NCBI GenBank assembly: GCA_910588845.1
Contig: CAJURU010000028.1
Span: forward strand, 1-38,226
Origin: an uncultured Lachnospiraceae bacterium
GTDB lineage: Bacteria; Bacillota; Clostridia; Lachnospirales; Lachnospiraceae
Direction of reading: 5' to 3'
Length of the DNA stretch: 38,226 nt
Every line of letters starts with the position of its first letter. Within the stretch, counting starts at the first letter, position 1. Below the pieces are notes generated by a model, which was given only the letters and a program-made list of their open reading frames with translations, searched no databases and was not told the DNA's origin. Position numbers and translations under genes: made by a program. Shown piece by piece: positions 17,090 to 24,972 of the stretch.

Positions 17090-17422
17090 TTGGAACAAGT
17101 TGAGAAGAAAGTGGGCGCAAAAGCAGACAAAAATGTTATTTCCGATGAGACAATGGAGTATGTGGGCATTCTTGCCAAGCTGGATTTGTCAAAGGAAGAG
17201 AAAGCGGCGGCCAAAAAGGATATGGAAAAGATGCTCGATTATATTGATACATTGAATGAACTGGACACGTCGGGAATTGAGCCTATGTCCCACATTTTTG
17301 CGGTGGACAATGTGTTCCGTGAGGATATTGTGGAAGATACGGACGGCGGGGAAGATACGCTTGCCAATGCGCCAGCGTGCAGAGAACGGGCATTTGTGGT
17401 GCCAAAGACCGTAGATCAGTAA
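17090..17422 (+). CDS. gatC: Asp/Glu-tRNA amidotransferase subunit C
   Basis: 110 residues, starting at TTG 17090; the rare start is supported by AGGAGG (17076-17081) 8 nt upstream and the absence of a better ATG. The core VGILAKLDLSKEEKAAAKKDMEKMLDYIDTLNEL is the conserved GatC helical region, followed by the extended segment (DTSGIEPMSHIF, VFREDIVED) that wraps between GatA and GatB. The N-terminal ~15 residues are an extra Lys/Glu-rich stretch compared with the usual ~95-residue length. GatC stabilises the GatA-GatB complex. It lies 101 nt after aspS and 11 nt before gatA. Confidence 0.93.
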   Translation: MEQVEKKVGAKADKNVISDETMEYVGILAKLDLSKEEKAAAKKDMEKMLDYIDTLNELDTSGIEPMSHIFAVDNVFREDIVEDTDGGEDTLANAPACRERAFVVPKTVDQ

Positions 17423-17433
17423 GGAGGTAAGGC

Positions 17434-18897
17434 ATGGATCTTTTATCATTGACAGCCGTAGAGTTGGGGAAAAAAATCAAAGCCGGGGAGATTACGACCG
17501 AAGAGGCGGTGCGCGCTACACTGGCGGCTATAGAGGCTAAGGAGCCGCAAATAAACAGCTTTGTGACGGTGGACAGAGAAAATGCGTTGAAAAAAGCCGC
17601 CCAAGTTCAGAAGCAAATAAAAGACGGGACATTGACCGGGCCGCTTGCCGGAGTTCCGGTGGCAGTGAAAGATAACCTCTGCACGAAGGGAGTATTGACG
17701 ACGTGCAGCTCTAAAATTTTATATAATTTTATTCCTACCTATACCGCAGAGGCCGTGTGCAATCTGGAAAAGGCAGGAGCCGTGGTGATTGGCAAGACGA
17801 ACATGGATGAATTTGCGATGGGCAGTACGACGGAGACGTCTGCTTATGGAGTGACGAGAAATCCCTGGAATACGGCGCATGTTCCCGGTGGGTCTTCCGG
17901 CGGAAGCTGCGCGGCAGTGGCGGCAGAGGAAATTTGTTGTGCGCTTGGTTCCGATACCGGCGGTTCCATCCGTCAGCCGAGTTCCTTTTGCGGTGTAACG
18001 GGTATCAAGCCGACATACGGAACGGTTTCACGATATGGGCTAATCGCCTACGGTTCTTCTTTGGACCAGATTGGGCCGGTGGCAAAGGATGTGACCGACT
18101 GTGCGGCAATATTGGAAATTATCAGTTCCCACGATAAAAAAGATTCCACTTCCATCAAACGAGACGATACGGATTTTACGGCCGCGCTTGTCGATGACGT
18201 CAAGGGAATGAAAATCGGCATTCCTAAGGATTATCTGGGCAGCGGATTGGAAGAAGAGGTAAAGGAAGCTGTGTTAAAAGCCGCCAAAGTTCTCGAAGAA
18301 AAAGGAGCTATGGTGGAGGCGTTTGATTTGAGCCTGGCAGAATATGCAATCCCGGCGTATTATGTGATTGCCGCCGCCGAGGCCAGTTCTAACCTGGAGC
18401 GGTTTGACGGCGTGAAATATGGCTACCGCGCCAAGGATTATGAGGGGCTTCATGATATGTATAAGAAATCTCGCTCCCAGGGCTTTGGCGCGGAGGTGAA
18501 ACGACGGATTATGTTAGGCTCCTTTGTCCTCAGTTCCGGCTATTACGACGCATATTATTTGAAAGCGCTGCGGACCAAAGCGTTGATCAAACAGGCTTTT
18601 GATAAAGCCTTTGCCAGGTATGACGTCATTTTAGGGCCGGTGGCGCCCTCGACAGCTCCCAAACTGGGAGAATCTTTGTGCAATCCTTTGAAAATGTATC
18701 TCGGAGATATCTATACCGTTTCCGTGAATCTGGCGGGGCTTCCCGGCATCAGTCTTCCCTGCGGGCTGGACAGCAGGGGCCTTCCAATTGGATTGCAGCT
18801 TATCGGAGATTGTTTCCAGGAAAAGAAAATTATCCGCGCGGCGTTTGCCTATGAGCAAACCAGGCCTTACCACCACAGCCCATTGGCAGAAGCGTAG
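17434..18897 (+). CDS. gatA: Asp/Glu-tRNA amidotransferase subunit A (glutaminase/amidase)
   Basis: 487 residues, standard length. The amidase-signature triad is intact: K79 (VAVKDN), S154 (PGGSSGGS) and S178 (GSDTGGSIRQP). GatA hydrolyses glutamine and passes ammonia through a channel to GatB, which amidates Asp on tRNA-Asn or Glu on tRNA-Gln. Start ATG 17434 has AAGGAGG about 8 nt upstream; the gene is 11 nt after gatC and 14 nt before gatB, so the three are cotranscribed with aspS. Confidence 0.97.
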   Translation: MDLLSLTAVELGKKIKAGEITTEEAVRATLAAIEAKEPQINSFVTVDRENALKKAAQVQKQIKDGTLTGPLAGVPVAVKDNLCTKGVLTTCSSKILYNFIPTYTAEAVCNLEKAGAVVIGKTNMDEFAMGSTTETSAYGVTRNPWNTAHVPGGSSGGSCAAVAAEEICCALGSDTGGSIRQPSSFCGVTGIKPTYGTVSRYGLIAYGSSLDQIGPVAKDVTDCAAILEIISSHDKKDSTSIKRDDTDFTAALVDDVKGMKIGIPKDYLGSGLEEEVKEAVLKAAKVLEEKGAMVEAFDLSLAEYAIPAYYVIAAAEASSNLERFDGVKYGYRAKDYEGLHDMYKKSRSQGFGAEVKRRIMLGSFVLSSGYYDAYYLKALRTKALIKQAFDKAFARYDVILGPVAPSTAPKLGESLCNPLKMYLGDIYTVSVNLAGLPGISLPCGLDSRGLPIGLQLIGDCFQEKKIIRAAFAYEQTRPYHHSPLAEA

Positions 18898-18911
18898 AGA
18901 GGAGAAAGATT

Positions 18912-20342
18912 ATGAGTAAAGAATATGAAACCGTCATTGGGCTGGAAGTCCATGTAGAGCTGGCAACGAAAACGAAAATATTCTGCTCTTGTTCCACTGC
19001 TTTCGGCAGCGCGCCCAACACCCATACCTGCCCGGTATGTACCGGTATGCCCGGTTCGCTGCCGGTTCTCAATAAAAAAGTTGTCGAGTATGCCATGGCA
19101 GTGGGTGTGGCGACAAACTGCCAGATTAATCAGTATAGCAAGTTCGACCGCAAGAATTATTTTTACCCTGATAATCCGCAGAATTATCAGATTTCCCAGC
19201 TCTATCTGCCTATATGCCATGACGGCGGCATAGAGATTGAGACAGATGCGGGCAGCAAAACCATTGGCATCCATGAAATCCATATGGAAGAAGACGCCGG
19301 TAAACTGATACATGACGATTGGGAAGAGGTTTCTCTGGTAGATTATAACCGTTCCGGCGTGCCCTTAATTGAGATTGTTTCCGAGCCGGATATGCGCTCG
19401 GCAGAGGAAGTGATTGCTTATCTTGATAAATTGCGGATGATAATTCAGTATCTGGGAGCTTCCGACTGTAAAATGCAGGAGGGCTCCATGCGTGCGGATG
19501 TGAACTTGTCTGTCCGTAAGAAGGGTGCGGCCGAATTTGGCACCCGTACGGAAATGAAAAATATCGGTTCCTTCAAGGCGATTGCCAGGGCGATTGAGGC
19601 GGAGACTGCACGCCAGATTGACTTGCTTGAAGCTGGCGAGAAGGTTGTGCAGGAGACCAGGCGGTGGAACGACGAGGAGGGTTACTCTTACGCCATGCGT
19701 TCCAAAGAGGACGCTCAGGATTACCGTTATTTCCCGGAGCCGGATTTAGTGCCAATTGTCATCAGCGATGAATGGCTGCAAGAAATCCGCGACAAGCAGC
19801 CGGAGCTGCGTGATGCGAAAATGAAACGCTATGTGGATGAATTTGAATTGCCGGAGTACGACGCGAAAATTCTCACTTCTGTGAAAAAGCTTGCCGATTT
19901 CTTTGAGGAGACTACGGCGTTGTGCGGCAAGCCCAAAAAGGTCTCAAACTGGTTGATGGGTGAGACGATGCGTCTATTAAAAGAGCATGAGATGGATGCG
20001 GAAGACATTTCTTTTTCCCCGGCGAACCTTGCCAAAATCATTGCGTTTACAGAGGACGGAACCATCAACGGTACGGTGGCGAAAGAAGTGTTTGAACAAG
20101 TTTTTACAAAAGATATTGATGTGGCAAAGTATGTCGAGGAACATGGACTAAAAACGGTCAATGACGAGGGCGCATTGCGCGAGACGGTCGCCAAAGTCAT
20201 AGCGGACAATCCCAAGTCGGTGGAAGATTACCGAAACGGCAAAGAGAAAGCCATCGGATTTCTGGTAGGCCAGACCATGAAAGCCATGAAAGGTAAAGCC
20301 AATCCCGGCATGGTAAACAAGATGTTAAAGGAGATGCTGTAG
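18912..20342 (+). CDS. gatB: Asp/Glu-tRNA amidotransferase subunit B
   Basis: 476 residues, full length. The opening YETVIGLEVHVELATKTKIF and the Cys set CSCSTAF and HTCPVCTGMPG (zinc site) are typical, as are the YNRSGVPLIEIVSEPDMRS and EMKNIGSFKAI blocks. The C-terminal ~150 residues form the helical and YqeY-like tRNA-binding tail (GTINGTVAKEVFEQVF; NPGMVNKMLKEML). GatB binds the misacylated tRNA, phosphorylates the side-chain carboxyl with ATP and amidates it with ammonia from GatA. ATG 18912 follows AGAGGAGA. Last gene of the operon; a short hairpin overlaps its stop codon. Confidence 0.97.
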   Translation: MSKEYETVIGLEVHVELATKTKIFCSCSTAFGSAPNTHTCPVCTGMPGSLPVLNKKVVEYAMAVGVATNCQINQYSKFDRKNYFYPDNPQNYQISQLYLPICHDGGIEIETDAGSKTIGIHEIHMEEDAGKLIHDDWEEVSLVDYNRSGVPLIEIVSEPDMRSAEEVIAYLDKLRMIIQYLGASDCKMQEGSMRADVNLSVRKKGAAEFGTRTEMKNIGSFKAIARAIEAETARQIDLLEAGEKVVQETRRWNDEEGYSYAMRSKEDAQDYRYFPEPDLVPIVISDEWLQEIRDKQPELRDAKMKRYVDEFELPEYDAKILTSVKKLADFFEETTALCGKPKKVSNWLMGETMRLLKEHEMDAEDISFSPANLAKIIAFTEDGTINGTVAKEVFEQVFTKDIDVAKYVEEHGLKTVNDEGALRETVAKVIADNPKSVEDYRNGKEKAIGFLVGQTMKAMKGKANPGMVNKMLKEML

Positions 20343-20355
20343 AAGCGTCTCCTTT
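20327..20355 (+). terminator. Weak terminator-like hairpin at the end of gatB
   Basis: AAAGGAGA (20327-20334) pairs perfectly with TCTCCTTT (20348-20355) across a 13-nt loop that contains the gatB stop codon. There is no real T-run after it, so termination would be partial. It may also be chance. Confidence 0.4.
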
Positions 20356-20514
20356 AAAATATAATCGGCATTAGTTCGGCAATCAGCATTCCTCCGCCAA
20401 AGGAAACAATATTTGCCGTTAATGGTATGCCGGCTTTCAATTCTTGCATTTTCAAAGTAGGTATTGTAATATGGAAATATCTTAGTTATTTTACATGAAA
20501 GATTTGGAGATATT

Positions 20515-21012
20515 ATGACTCTTTGTCATGCAAGTAAAGAAATTATAGAATTTCCAGAAGTGCGGAAAACAAAATATACAAAAGATTTTTCGTGGGGATT
20601 TTACTGCACAAACAATTTTGAACAGGCGGTGCGATGGGCAAATCGGGGTGAAGAAAAACCTATCATCAATTTTTATTCTTATATGCTAAACAAAAAATTA
20701 AATATTATCAAATTTGAAAAAATGACAGATGCGTGGTTGGATTTTATTGCAAAATGCAGAAAGGGAGAGACGCATCCATACGATATTGTAGAAGGACCAA
20801 TGGCGGATGACACGATATGGAATTATGTGAATGATTTTCTTTTGGGAAGAATAACCAGGAAACAGTTTTGGGTTTTGGCGGAATTTAGGTATCCCATTCT
20901 TCTTTTATCAGTGATAAAATATCTGATTTCAGGTCGGATGTTTATTATCAGAATCCAAGTTATTTGGAATGCTCCTACGAAGCCGGGTATTTGTTGGATT
21001 AGGAAAGAATGA
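20515..21012 (+). pseudogene. Frameshifted DUF3990 protein (ADP-ribosyltransferase-like family)
   Basis: The first ~126 codons match the DUF3990 pattern closely (KYTKDFSWGFYCTNNFEQAV; DIVEGPMADDTIWNYVNDFL; RKQFWVLAEFRYP). After RYP the reading frame becomes implausible. Shifting frame at about 20893-20895 yields a continuation in family style (HSSFISDKISDF, then VYYQNPSYLECSYEAGYLLD) ending at TAG 21000-21002. So a one-base loss, or equivalent, near 20893 broke the 3' end. The N-terminal LYHGS motif is also eroded to LCHAS. Proteins of this family resemble ADP-ribosyltransferase folds and usually sit beside a small DUF3791 partner, which is not found here. The function in general is uncertain. 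The 173 nt before it hold no convincing gene. Confidence 0.65.
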
Positions 21013-21110
21013 AAATCAATAAAATAGAATTTCACCATAAAATCACTTATTCCCAAAGCAGCTCTGTGACACTTTTAGCTATCAAATAATTTTAAGAAAG
21101 GACAAAAGAG

Positions 21111-21986
21111 ATGAACAACTTACCGGAAAAAGAACGAAAAGCAATTGAAGAAATCAAACGTCTCTCAGCAAGACAGGCAGTCAGCATGAAGATTAATCCT
21201 CAGAAGAAGCCGGGAATAACCGACAGCAAATTCGGCGGCGTGCCTTATTGGGATATGAATATGGATTATCCGAAAACAGAGAACGGGAGTTTATTGATGC
21301 TGTTGGCGCAAATTAATTTAGACGAGCTAAACAGGGAAGGAAATAATCCTGGCAATAAGCTGCCGCAAAGTGGTATGTTGCAGTTTTTTATTGCCATGGA
21401 CGATGTGTACGGTATGAATTTTGATTACACGACAGACAGTGACGGGAGATTGTTGCAGGAAGGCTATCGGGTGGTATATCACAAGAATATTGATCATGCT
21501 GTCTCAAAAGAAGAGATAGAAGCGCTGGGGATGCCCAACAGCGCGGCAGAAGATTTGGAGGAAGCGCCGCTCTGGGGCGAGTATGGGCTTGCAGTGGAAG
21601 TTAAGGAAACGTATATAGGTATGGACGATTACCGATTTGAAGATATTTTCCGTCAGGCGGCGAAGAATGTCGGCTGGGAGATAGAGGAACAGGTTGGGTA
21701 TTATAATAGCTTTTCGGATGAAGGCAAAGATTTCCTTTTTGAAGAACTGGAACCTTCCGGGCATTGGATGCTGGGCTGGCCTTATTTCACACAATATGAT
21801 CCCCGTGAACAGGAGGATGAGAAGGCGAAGTATACGGTTCAGCTTTTCCAGATGGATTCTGACTATGGCGGTGATGAAGACTATATTTTGTGGGGGGATG
21901 CCGGCGTGGCGAATTTTTTTATCAGTGAGGAAGATTTGGCAAAAGAGGATTTTCGAGACGTGCTGTATTCTTGGGACTGCTGCTAA
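21111..21986 (+). CDS. YwqG-like DUF1963 family protein
   Basis: 291 residues, a full-length member by its layout. Recognisable family pieces are DSKFGGVPYWD near the N-terminus, LLAQINLDELN, SGMLQFFIAMDD, HWMLGWPYFTQYDPRE and the closing YILWGDAGVANFFISEEDL with YSWDCC. It is a predicted cytosolic acidic protein with no signal peptide or membrane segment. The family is widespread in Firmicutes, often near toxin/immunity-type or SUKH-like genes, but its biochemical role is not established. Start ATG 21111 follows AAGAAAGGAC. The next open segment begins directly after its TAA, in the same frame. Confidence 0.78.
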   Translation: MNNLPEKERKAIEEIKRLSARQAVSMKINPQKKPGITDSKFGGVPYWDMNMDYPKTENGSLLMLLAQINLDELNREGNNPGNKLPQSGMLQFFIAMDDVYGMNFDYTTDSDGRLLQEGYRVVYHKNIDHAVSKEEIEALGMPNSAAEDLEEAPLWGEYGLAVEVKETYIGMDDYRFEDIFRQAAKNVGWEIEEQVGYYNSFSDEGKDFLFEELEPSGHWMLGWPYFTQYDPREQEDEKAKYTVQLFQMDSDYGGDEDYILWGDAGVANFFISEEDLAKEDFRDVLYSWDCC

Positions 21987-22445
21987 AGAGAACCATTTGA
22001 AATTCTGGTAAAAGAGGGTTTTTGGCCGGCGCTGATCTGCCTGGATGAGTATGCCGTAGAGTGGCTTTTGGAAGTTGTTAAAGAGGAATACGACAGGGAT
22101 AAAATTATTGCCGGCTGCGGGGACAACGGAAAAGAGATTTTAGAGAAGCGTTTTGCAGAATATACGGAAGATTATGAGGAAGAGGAATGGGAAGATATGC
22201 TTGGCGAGGAGACAGAGGGTGAGGAGCTTCATCAATTTATCGGCTATATTTCCTTCAGCGATGGGATGCTGGAGGCAGACACGCTGTTGTTGGAGATTCC
22301 TGTGAAACATCCCTGGGAAATCATTGGCTACCTGCCTATGGGCGGGTGGAACAGGGGACGCGCACTTATAAAATATCAGAACTGGCGGCGGGGCTGGCAG
22401 AATCAGACGTCTGGTATTTCTGGTGGGACTGAGGAAAATATATGA
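21987..22445 (+). pseudogene. Degraded DUF4253-like remnant
   Basis: Open sequence begins immediately after the DUF1963 stop codon in the same frame (EILVKEGFWPALICLDEYAV) with no start codon or ribosome site of its own; the first possible start, TTG 22068, is weak. IPVKHPWEIIGYLPMGGWN is similar to the conserved block of DUF4253 proteins. At the GGGG run 22354-22357 the frame should change: the alternative frame continues GTRTYKISELAAGLAESD then VWYFWWD to a stop at 22430-22432, whereas the original frame gives an unlikely basic tail. Thus the 5' end is missing and the 3' end is frameshifted. Probably a remnant of a gene joined here by deletion. Function unknown. Confidence 0.5.
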
Positions 22446-22604
22446 AGCGCTGCAAATAAGATGGGAAATGACAAAATTATCCCCTGAAAAGACAAAATTA
22501 ACACAAAAATGAGCAAAGATGGTAATACAGAATTCTTGAAAAAATATGCATTTTGTGATAGCATAATTCAGACAAAATATTAACTATCGCAAAGGAGAGC
22601 ACAG

Positions 22605-24101
22605 ATGAATGAGATGAAAAAGGCTTACAACAGAGAGAAATCTGTAAACCAGTTTTTACTTATTATCATTACCATCATGGACTTGTTCCTGTTTTTTGGG
22701 TATTTCAGTGATTACAGCAAGGGAAATATCGGGCTGGGATTTTTGCTGACAGTAGAGCTGACAGTTTTAATTTCCATGATTGCAGATTATGCAGTATTTC
22801 TGCATCAAAAAGACAGCAGGATTTTTAAGCATGTTTCCGTGACAGGATATATGATCGTCTATGCGATTGCGCTTTTAGGCGCGCAGAATGATTTGGTGTT
22901 TGCTATGGTGTTTCCGCTGACCGTCATTTATATCCTTTACTTTGATTATAACTTGATCTTGCGCATTGCGGTTGTCTACAGTCTGATTACGGTTGTCGAC
23001 CTTGTTTACATAGCAGCGATAAAGAAGTCGCTTCCTTCCGGTGCACAATTAAACAGCACTTCCCTGCTTATTCAGGGTGCGACTGTCATTGTTTACCTGA
23101 TTGTGCTGTGCGGTACGACCAAGATTTCCAATCGCAACAACAATGATAAGATTTCCAATTTAAACGAGGAACGAGAAAAGAGTAACCAGCTTCTTGACGA
23201 TGTGCTGAAGGTAGCGCAGGCTGTGAGGGATAATTCCTCAAAGGCGGAAGATTACATAAACATCCTCAGCCAGAATGTGGACACCACGGCGCAGGCGCTA
23301 TCTGGTATTTCTGAGGGCAATGCCCACAGTGCGGAGAGTATAGAAAAGCAGACAGTTATGACGGAGAATATCCAGGGCATGATTGAGCGCACCAAAGAGA
23401 TGTCCGACCAGATGTTAGAACTGGCAAGACAGTCCAAGGGGGCTGTGGATGAGGGACAGAGGATGATGGATACCTTGCAGGAACAGTCGGGGAAAATGCA
23501 GACCTATAATGGGCAGGTTGTCTCTTCTGTGGAGCAGTTGATCGAAAATGCCCGGGAAGTAGATGAGATTACGGAACAAATATTTGCCATTTCCAGTCAG
23601 ACCAATCTTCTGGCGCTCAATGCGTCTATTGAGAGTGCGCGCGCTGGGGAGGCTGGACGCGGTTTTGCCGTGGTAGCGGAGGAAATTCGCGTACTGGCGG
23701 ACGAGACCAGGAAATTGACAGAGAATATCCAAAAGATTGTGCAGCAGCTTCGACAAAATGCAGATATGGCAAAAGCTACTGTCGATAATGTCATGGCAAA
23801 TTCCAACGAAGAACATTCCTTGATTCAGAGCGCAGATGAACAATTTTCCGATATTGGCGAGCGTATGGGAGAATTAAACGAGAATGTTGGAGAAATTTAT
23901 GAAAAGATAGAAGAGATTTTGCAATCTAATAATGTGATTGTAGACAGTATCAACCAGATTTCGGCTGTGAGTGAGGAAGTATCTGCAAACACGCAGCAGG
24001 CAGTGGAGCTGGGCGAAGATACGAGCCGTCAGGCAAAGCAGGCGCAGGAGCGGATGGAGGAATTGATGCAGACTGTACAGACAATTGAGAAATATATGTA
24101 G
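22605..24101 (+). CDS. Methyl-accepting chemotaxis protein with a polytopic membrane domain
   Basis: 498 residues. The N-terminal ~185 residues contain about six hydrophobic helices (LLIIITIMDLFLFFGYF; FLLTVELTVLISMIADYAVF; VFPLTVIYILYF; VIVYLIVLCG) with very short loops, so there is no sizeable extracellular sensor domain and no HAMP domain. Coiled-coil signalling helices follow, with the highly conserved hairpin tip region at residues ~326-362 (IFAISSQTNLLALNASIESA then RAGEAGRGFAVVAEEIR). It would form a receptor dimer controlling CheA kinase, sensing signals in or near the membrane. No other chemotaxis genes are nearby. ATG 22605 follows AAAGGAGAG. The 160 nt before it contain AT-rich sequence with no confident promoter. 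Confidence 0.93.
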   Translation: MNEMKKAYNREKSVNQFLLIIITIMDLFLFFGYFSDYSKGNIGLGFLLTVELTVLISMIADYAVFLHQKDSRIFKHVSVTGYMIVYAIALLGAQNDLVFAMVFPLTVIYILYFDYNLILRIAVVYSLITVVDLVYIAAIKKSLPSGAQLNSTSLLIQGATVIVYLIVLCGTTKISNRNNNDKISNLNEEREKSNQLLDDVLKVAQAVRDNSSKAEDYINILSQNVDTTAQALSGISEGNAHSAESIEKQTVMTENIQGMIERTKEMSDQMLELARQSKGAVDEGQRMMDTLQEQSGKMQTYNGQVVSSVEQLIENAREVDEITEQIFAISSQTNLLALNASIESARAGEAGRGFAVVAEEIRVLADETRKLTENIQKIVQQLRQNADMAKATVDNVMANSNEEHSLIQSADEQFSDIGERMGELNENVGEIYEKIEEILQSNNVIVDSINQISAVSEEVSANTQQAVELGEDTSRQAKQAQERMEELMQTVQTIEKYM

Positions 24102-24139
24102 CTTGCCAGGGGCAAAGGGAAACCTGGATTATGTCAACC

Positions 24140-24178
24140 TTACATAAAATTTACATTTTTCTGCATACATTTTGACAT
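24140..24178 (+). promoter_or_regulatory. 11-bp direct repeats, likely response-regulator binding box
   Basis: TTACAT occurs at 24140-24145 and 24151-24156 (11-nt step), and TGACAT at 24173-24178, exactly two further 11-nt steps on; the intervening step holds a poorer copy (TGCATA). One-turn direct repeats are the usual target layout of OmpR/PhoB-family regulators. The box lies 129 nt upstream of an OmpR-type regulator gene, suggesting autoregulation. TTGACA within the last repeat could act as a -35 element. Confidence 0.45.
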
Positions 24179-24306
24179 AAATGAGTTAAAATATAAAAGA
24201 AGAGCTTTGCAATTTCATGATGAAAACGGATAAGAAATGGCAAGGCCCGCATGTATTACAAAATACGACTTACATAGAGTACAGCACAAATAAGGAAAAT
24301 GTTTAC

Positions 24307-24969
24307 ATGATAAAAATTTTAATCGTAGAGGACGACCCGAATATTGCAAAGTTAATGGAAGCTACGGTTGCCATTGGCGGCTATGAGAGCGAATTGTGCG
24401 ACAATGGCGCCGAGGCATTTGAGAAGATAGAAGGCGGCAATTTTGACTTGGTGCTGCTGGATGTAATGCTGCCGGATATGAGCGGCTTTGAGATTATGCG
24501 TAAACGCACGAACACTGACGCGCCGGTAATCTTTATTACAGCCAAACAGGAATTGACAGACAAGGTGCGGGGACTGCGCCTGGGGGCGGAGGATTATATT
24601 GTAAAGCCTTTTGAGGCGATGGAACTTCTGGCGAGGATAGAGGTAATCCTGCGCCGGGTGAAGCGGATTGAGCGCGTGTATCATTATGGGGATATCACGG
24701 TCAATGTGGAGGAGCACACCTGTAAAGCGGGCGGCGAGGACGTTTATCTCACGCCGAAAGAATTTGACGTGCTCATTTTCTTTATGCAGCACAAGGATGT
24801 TGCGATTTCCAGAGAACGACTGTTGTCGGCAGTTTGGGGATTTGAGTATGAGGGGGAGAGCCGGACGATTGATATTCATATCCAGCAGTTACGTAAGAAG
24901 CTGGATTTAAAGGATAAGTTGGTGACAATTCCGAAACTGGGGTATCGCCTGGAGAGCGCAAAGGAGTAG
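24307..24969 (+). CDS. OmpR-family response regulator
   Basis: 220 residues from ATG 24307 (AAGGAAAA upstream); the upstream in-frame ATG 24217 adds sequence with no receiver homology. The receiver domain 1-115 has the acidic pocket D9/D10, the phosphoacceptor D52 (VLLDVMLPDMSG), T78 and K100 (VKPF). The C-terminal winged helix ~125-220 (LTPKEFDVLIFFMQHKDVAI then SRERLLSAVWG, ending TIPKLGYRLES) binds DNA. It is 3 nt upstream of its kinase gene, whose ribosome site AAGGAG lies inside the last codons of this gene. Probably controls its own operon through the upstream repeats. Confidence 0.95.
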   Translation: MIKILIVEDDPNIAKLMEATVAIGGYESELCDNGAEAFEKIEGGNFDLVLLDVMLPDMSGFEIMRKRTNTDAPVIFITAKQELTDKVRGLRLGAEDYIVKPFEAMELLARIEVILRRVKRIERVYHYGDITVNVEEHTCKAGGEDVYLTPKEFDVLIFFMQHKDVAISRERLLSAVWGFEYEGESRTIDIHIQQLRKKLDLKDKLVTIPKLGYRLESAKE

Positions 24970-24972
24970 CCC

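Noticed and set aside
16998..17255. 85-residue frame between aspS and gatC on the plus strand
   Set aside because: It overlaps gatC out of frame; Trp/Arg/Lys-rich translation is a shadow of the Lys-rich gatC N-terminus.
20354..20452. 32-codon minus-strand frame with a hydrophobic sequence (ANIVSFGGGMLIAELMPIIF)
   Set aside because: It looks like a membrane-protein tail, but it is too short, has no clear ribosome site, and I could not name a family; possibly a decayed fragment.
22537..22570. Promoter before the chemoreceptor gene (TTGAAA ... CATAAT)
   Set aside because: The spacing is 20 nt and alternatives are poor, so no promoter is called.
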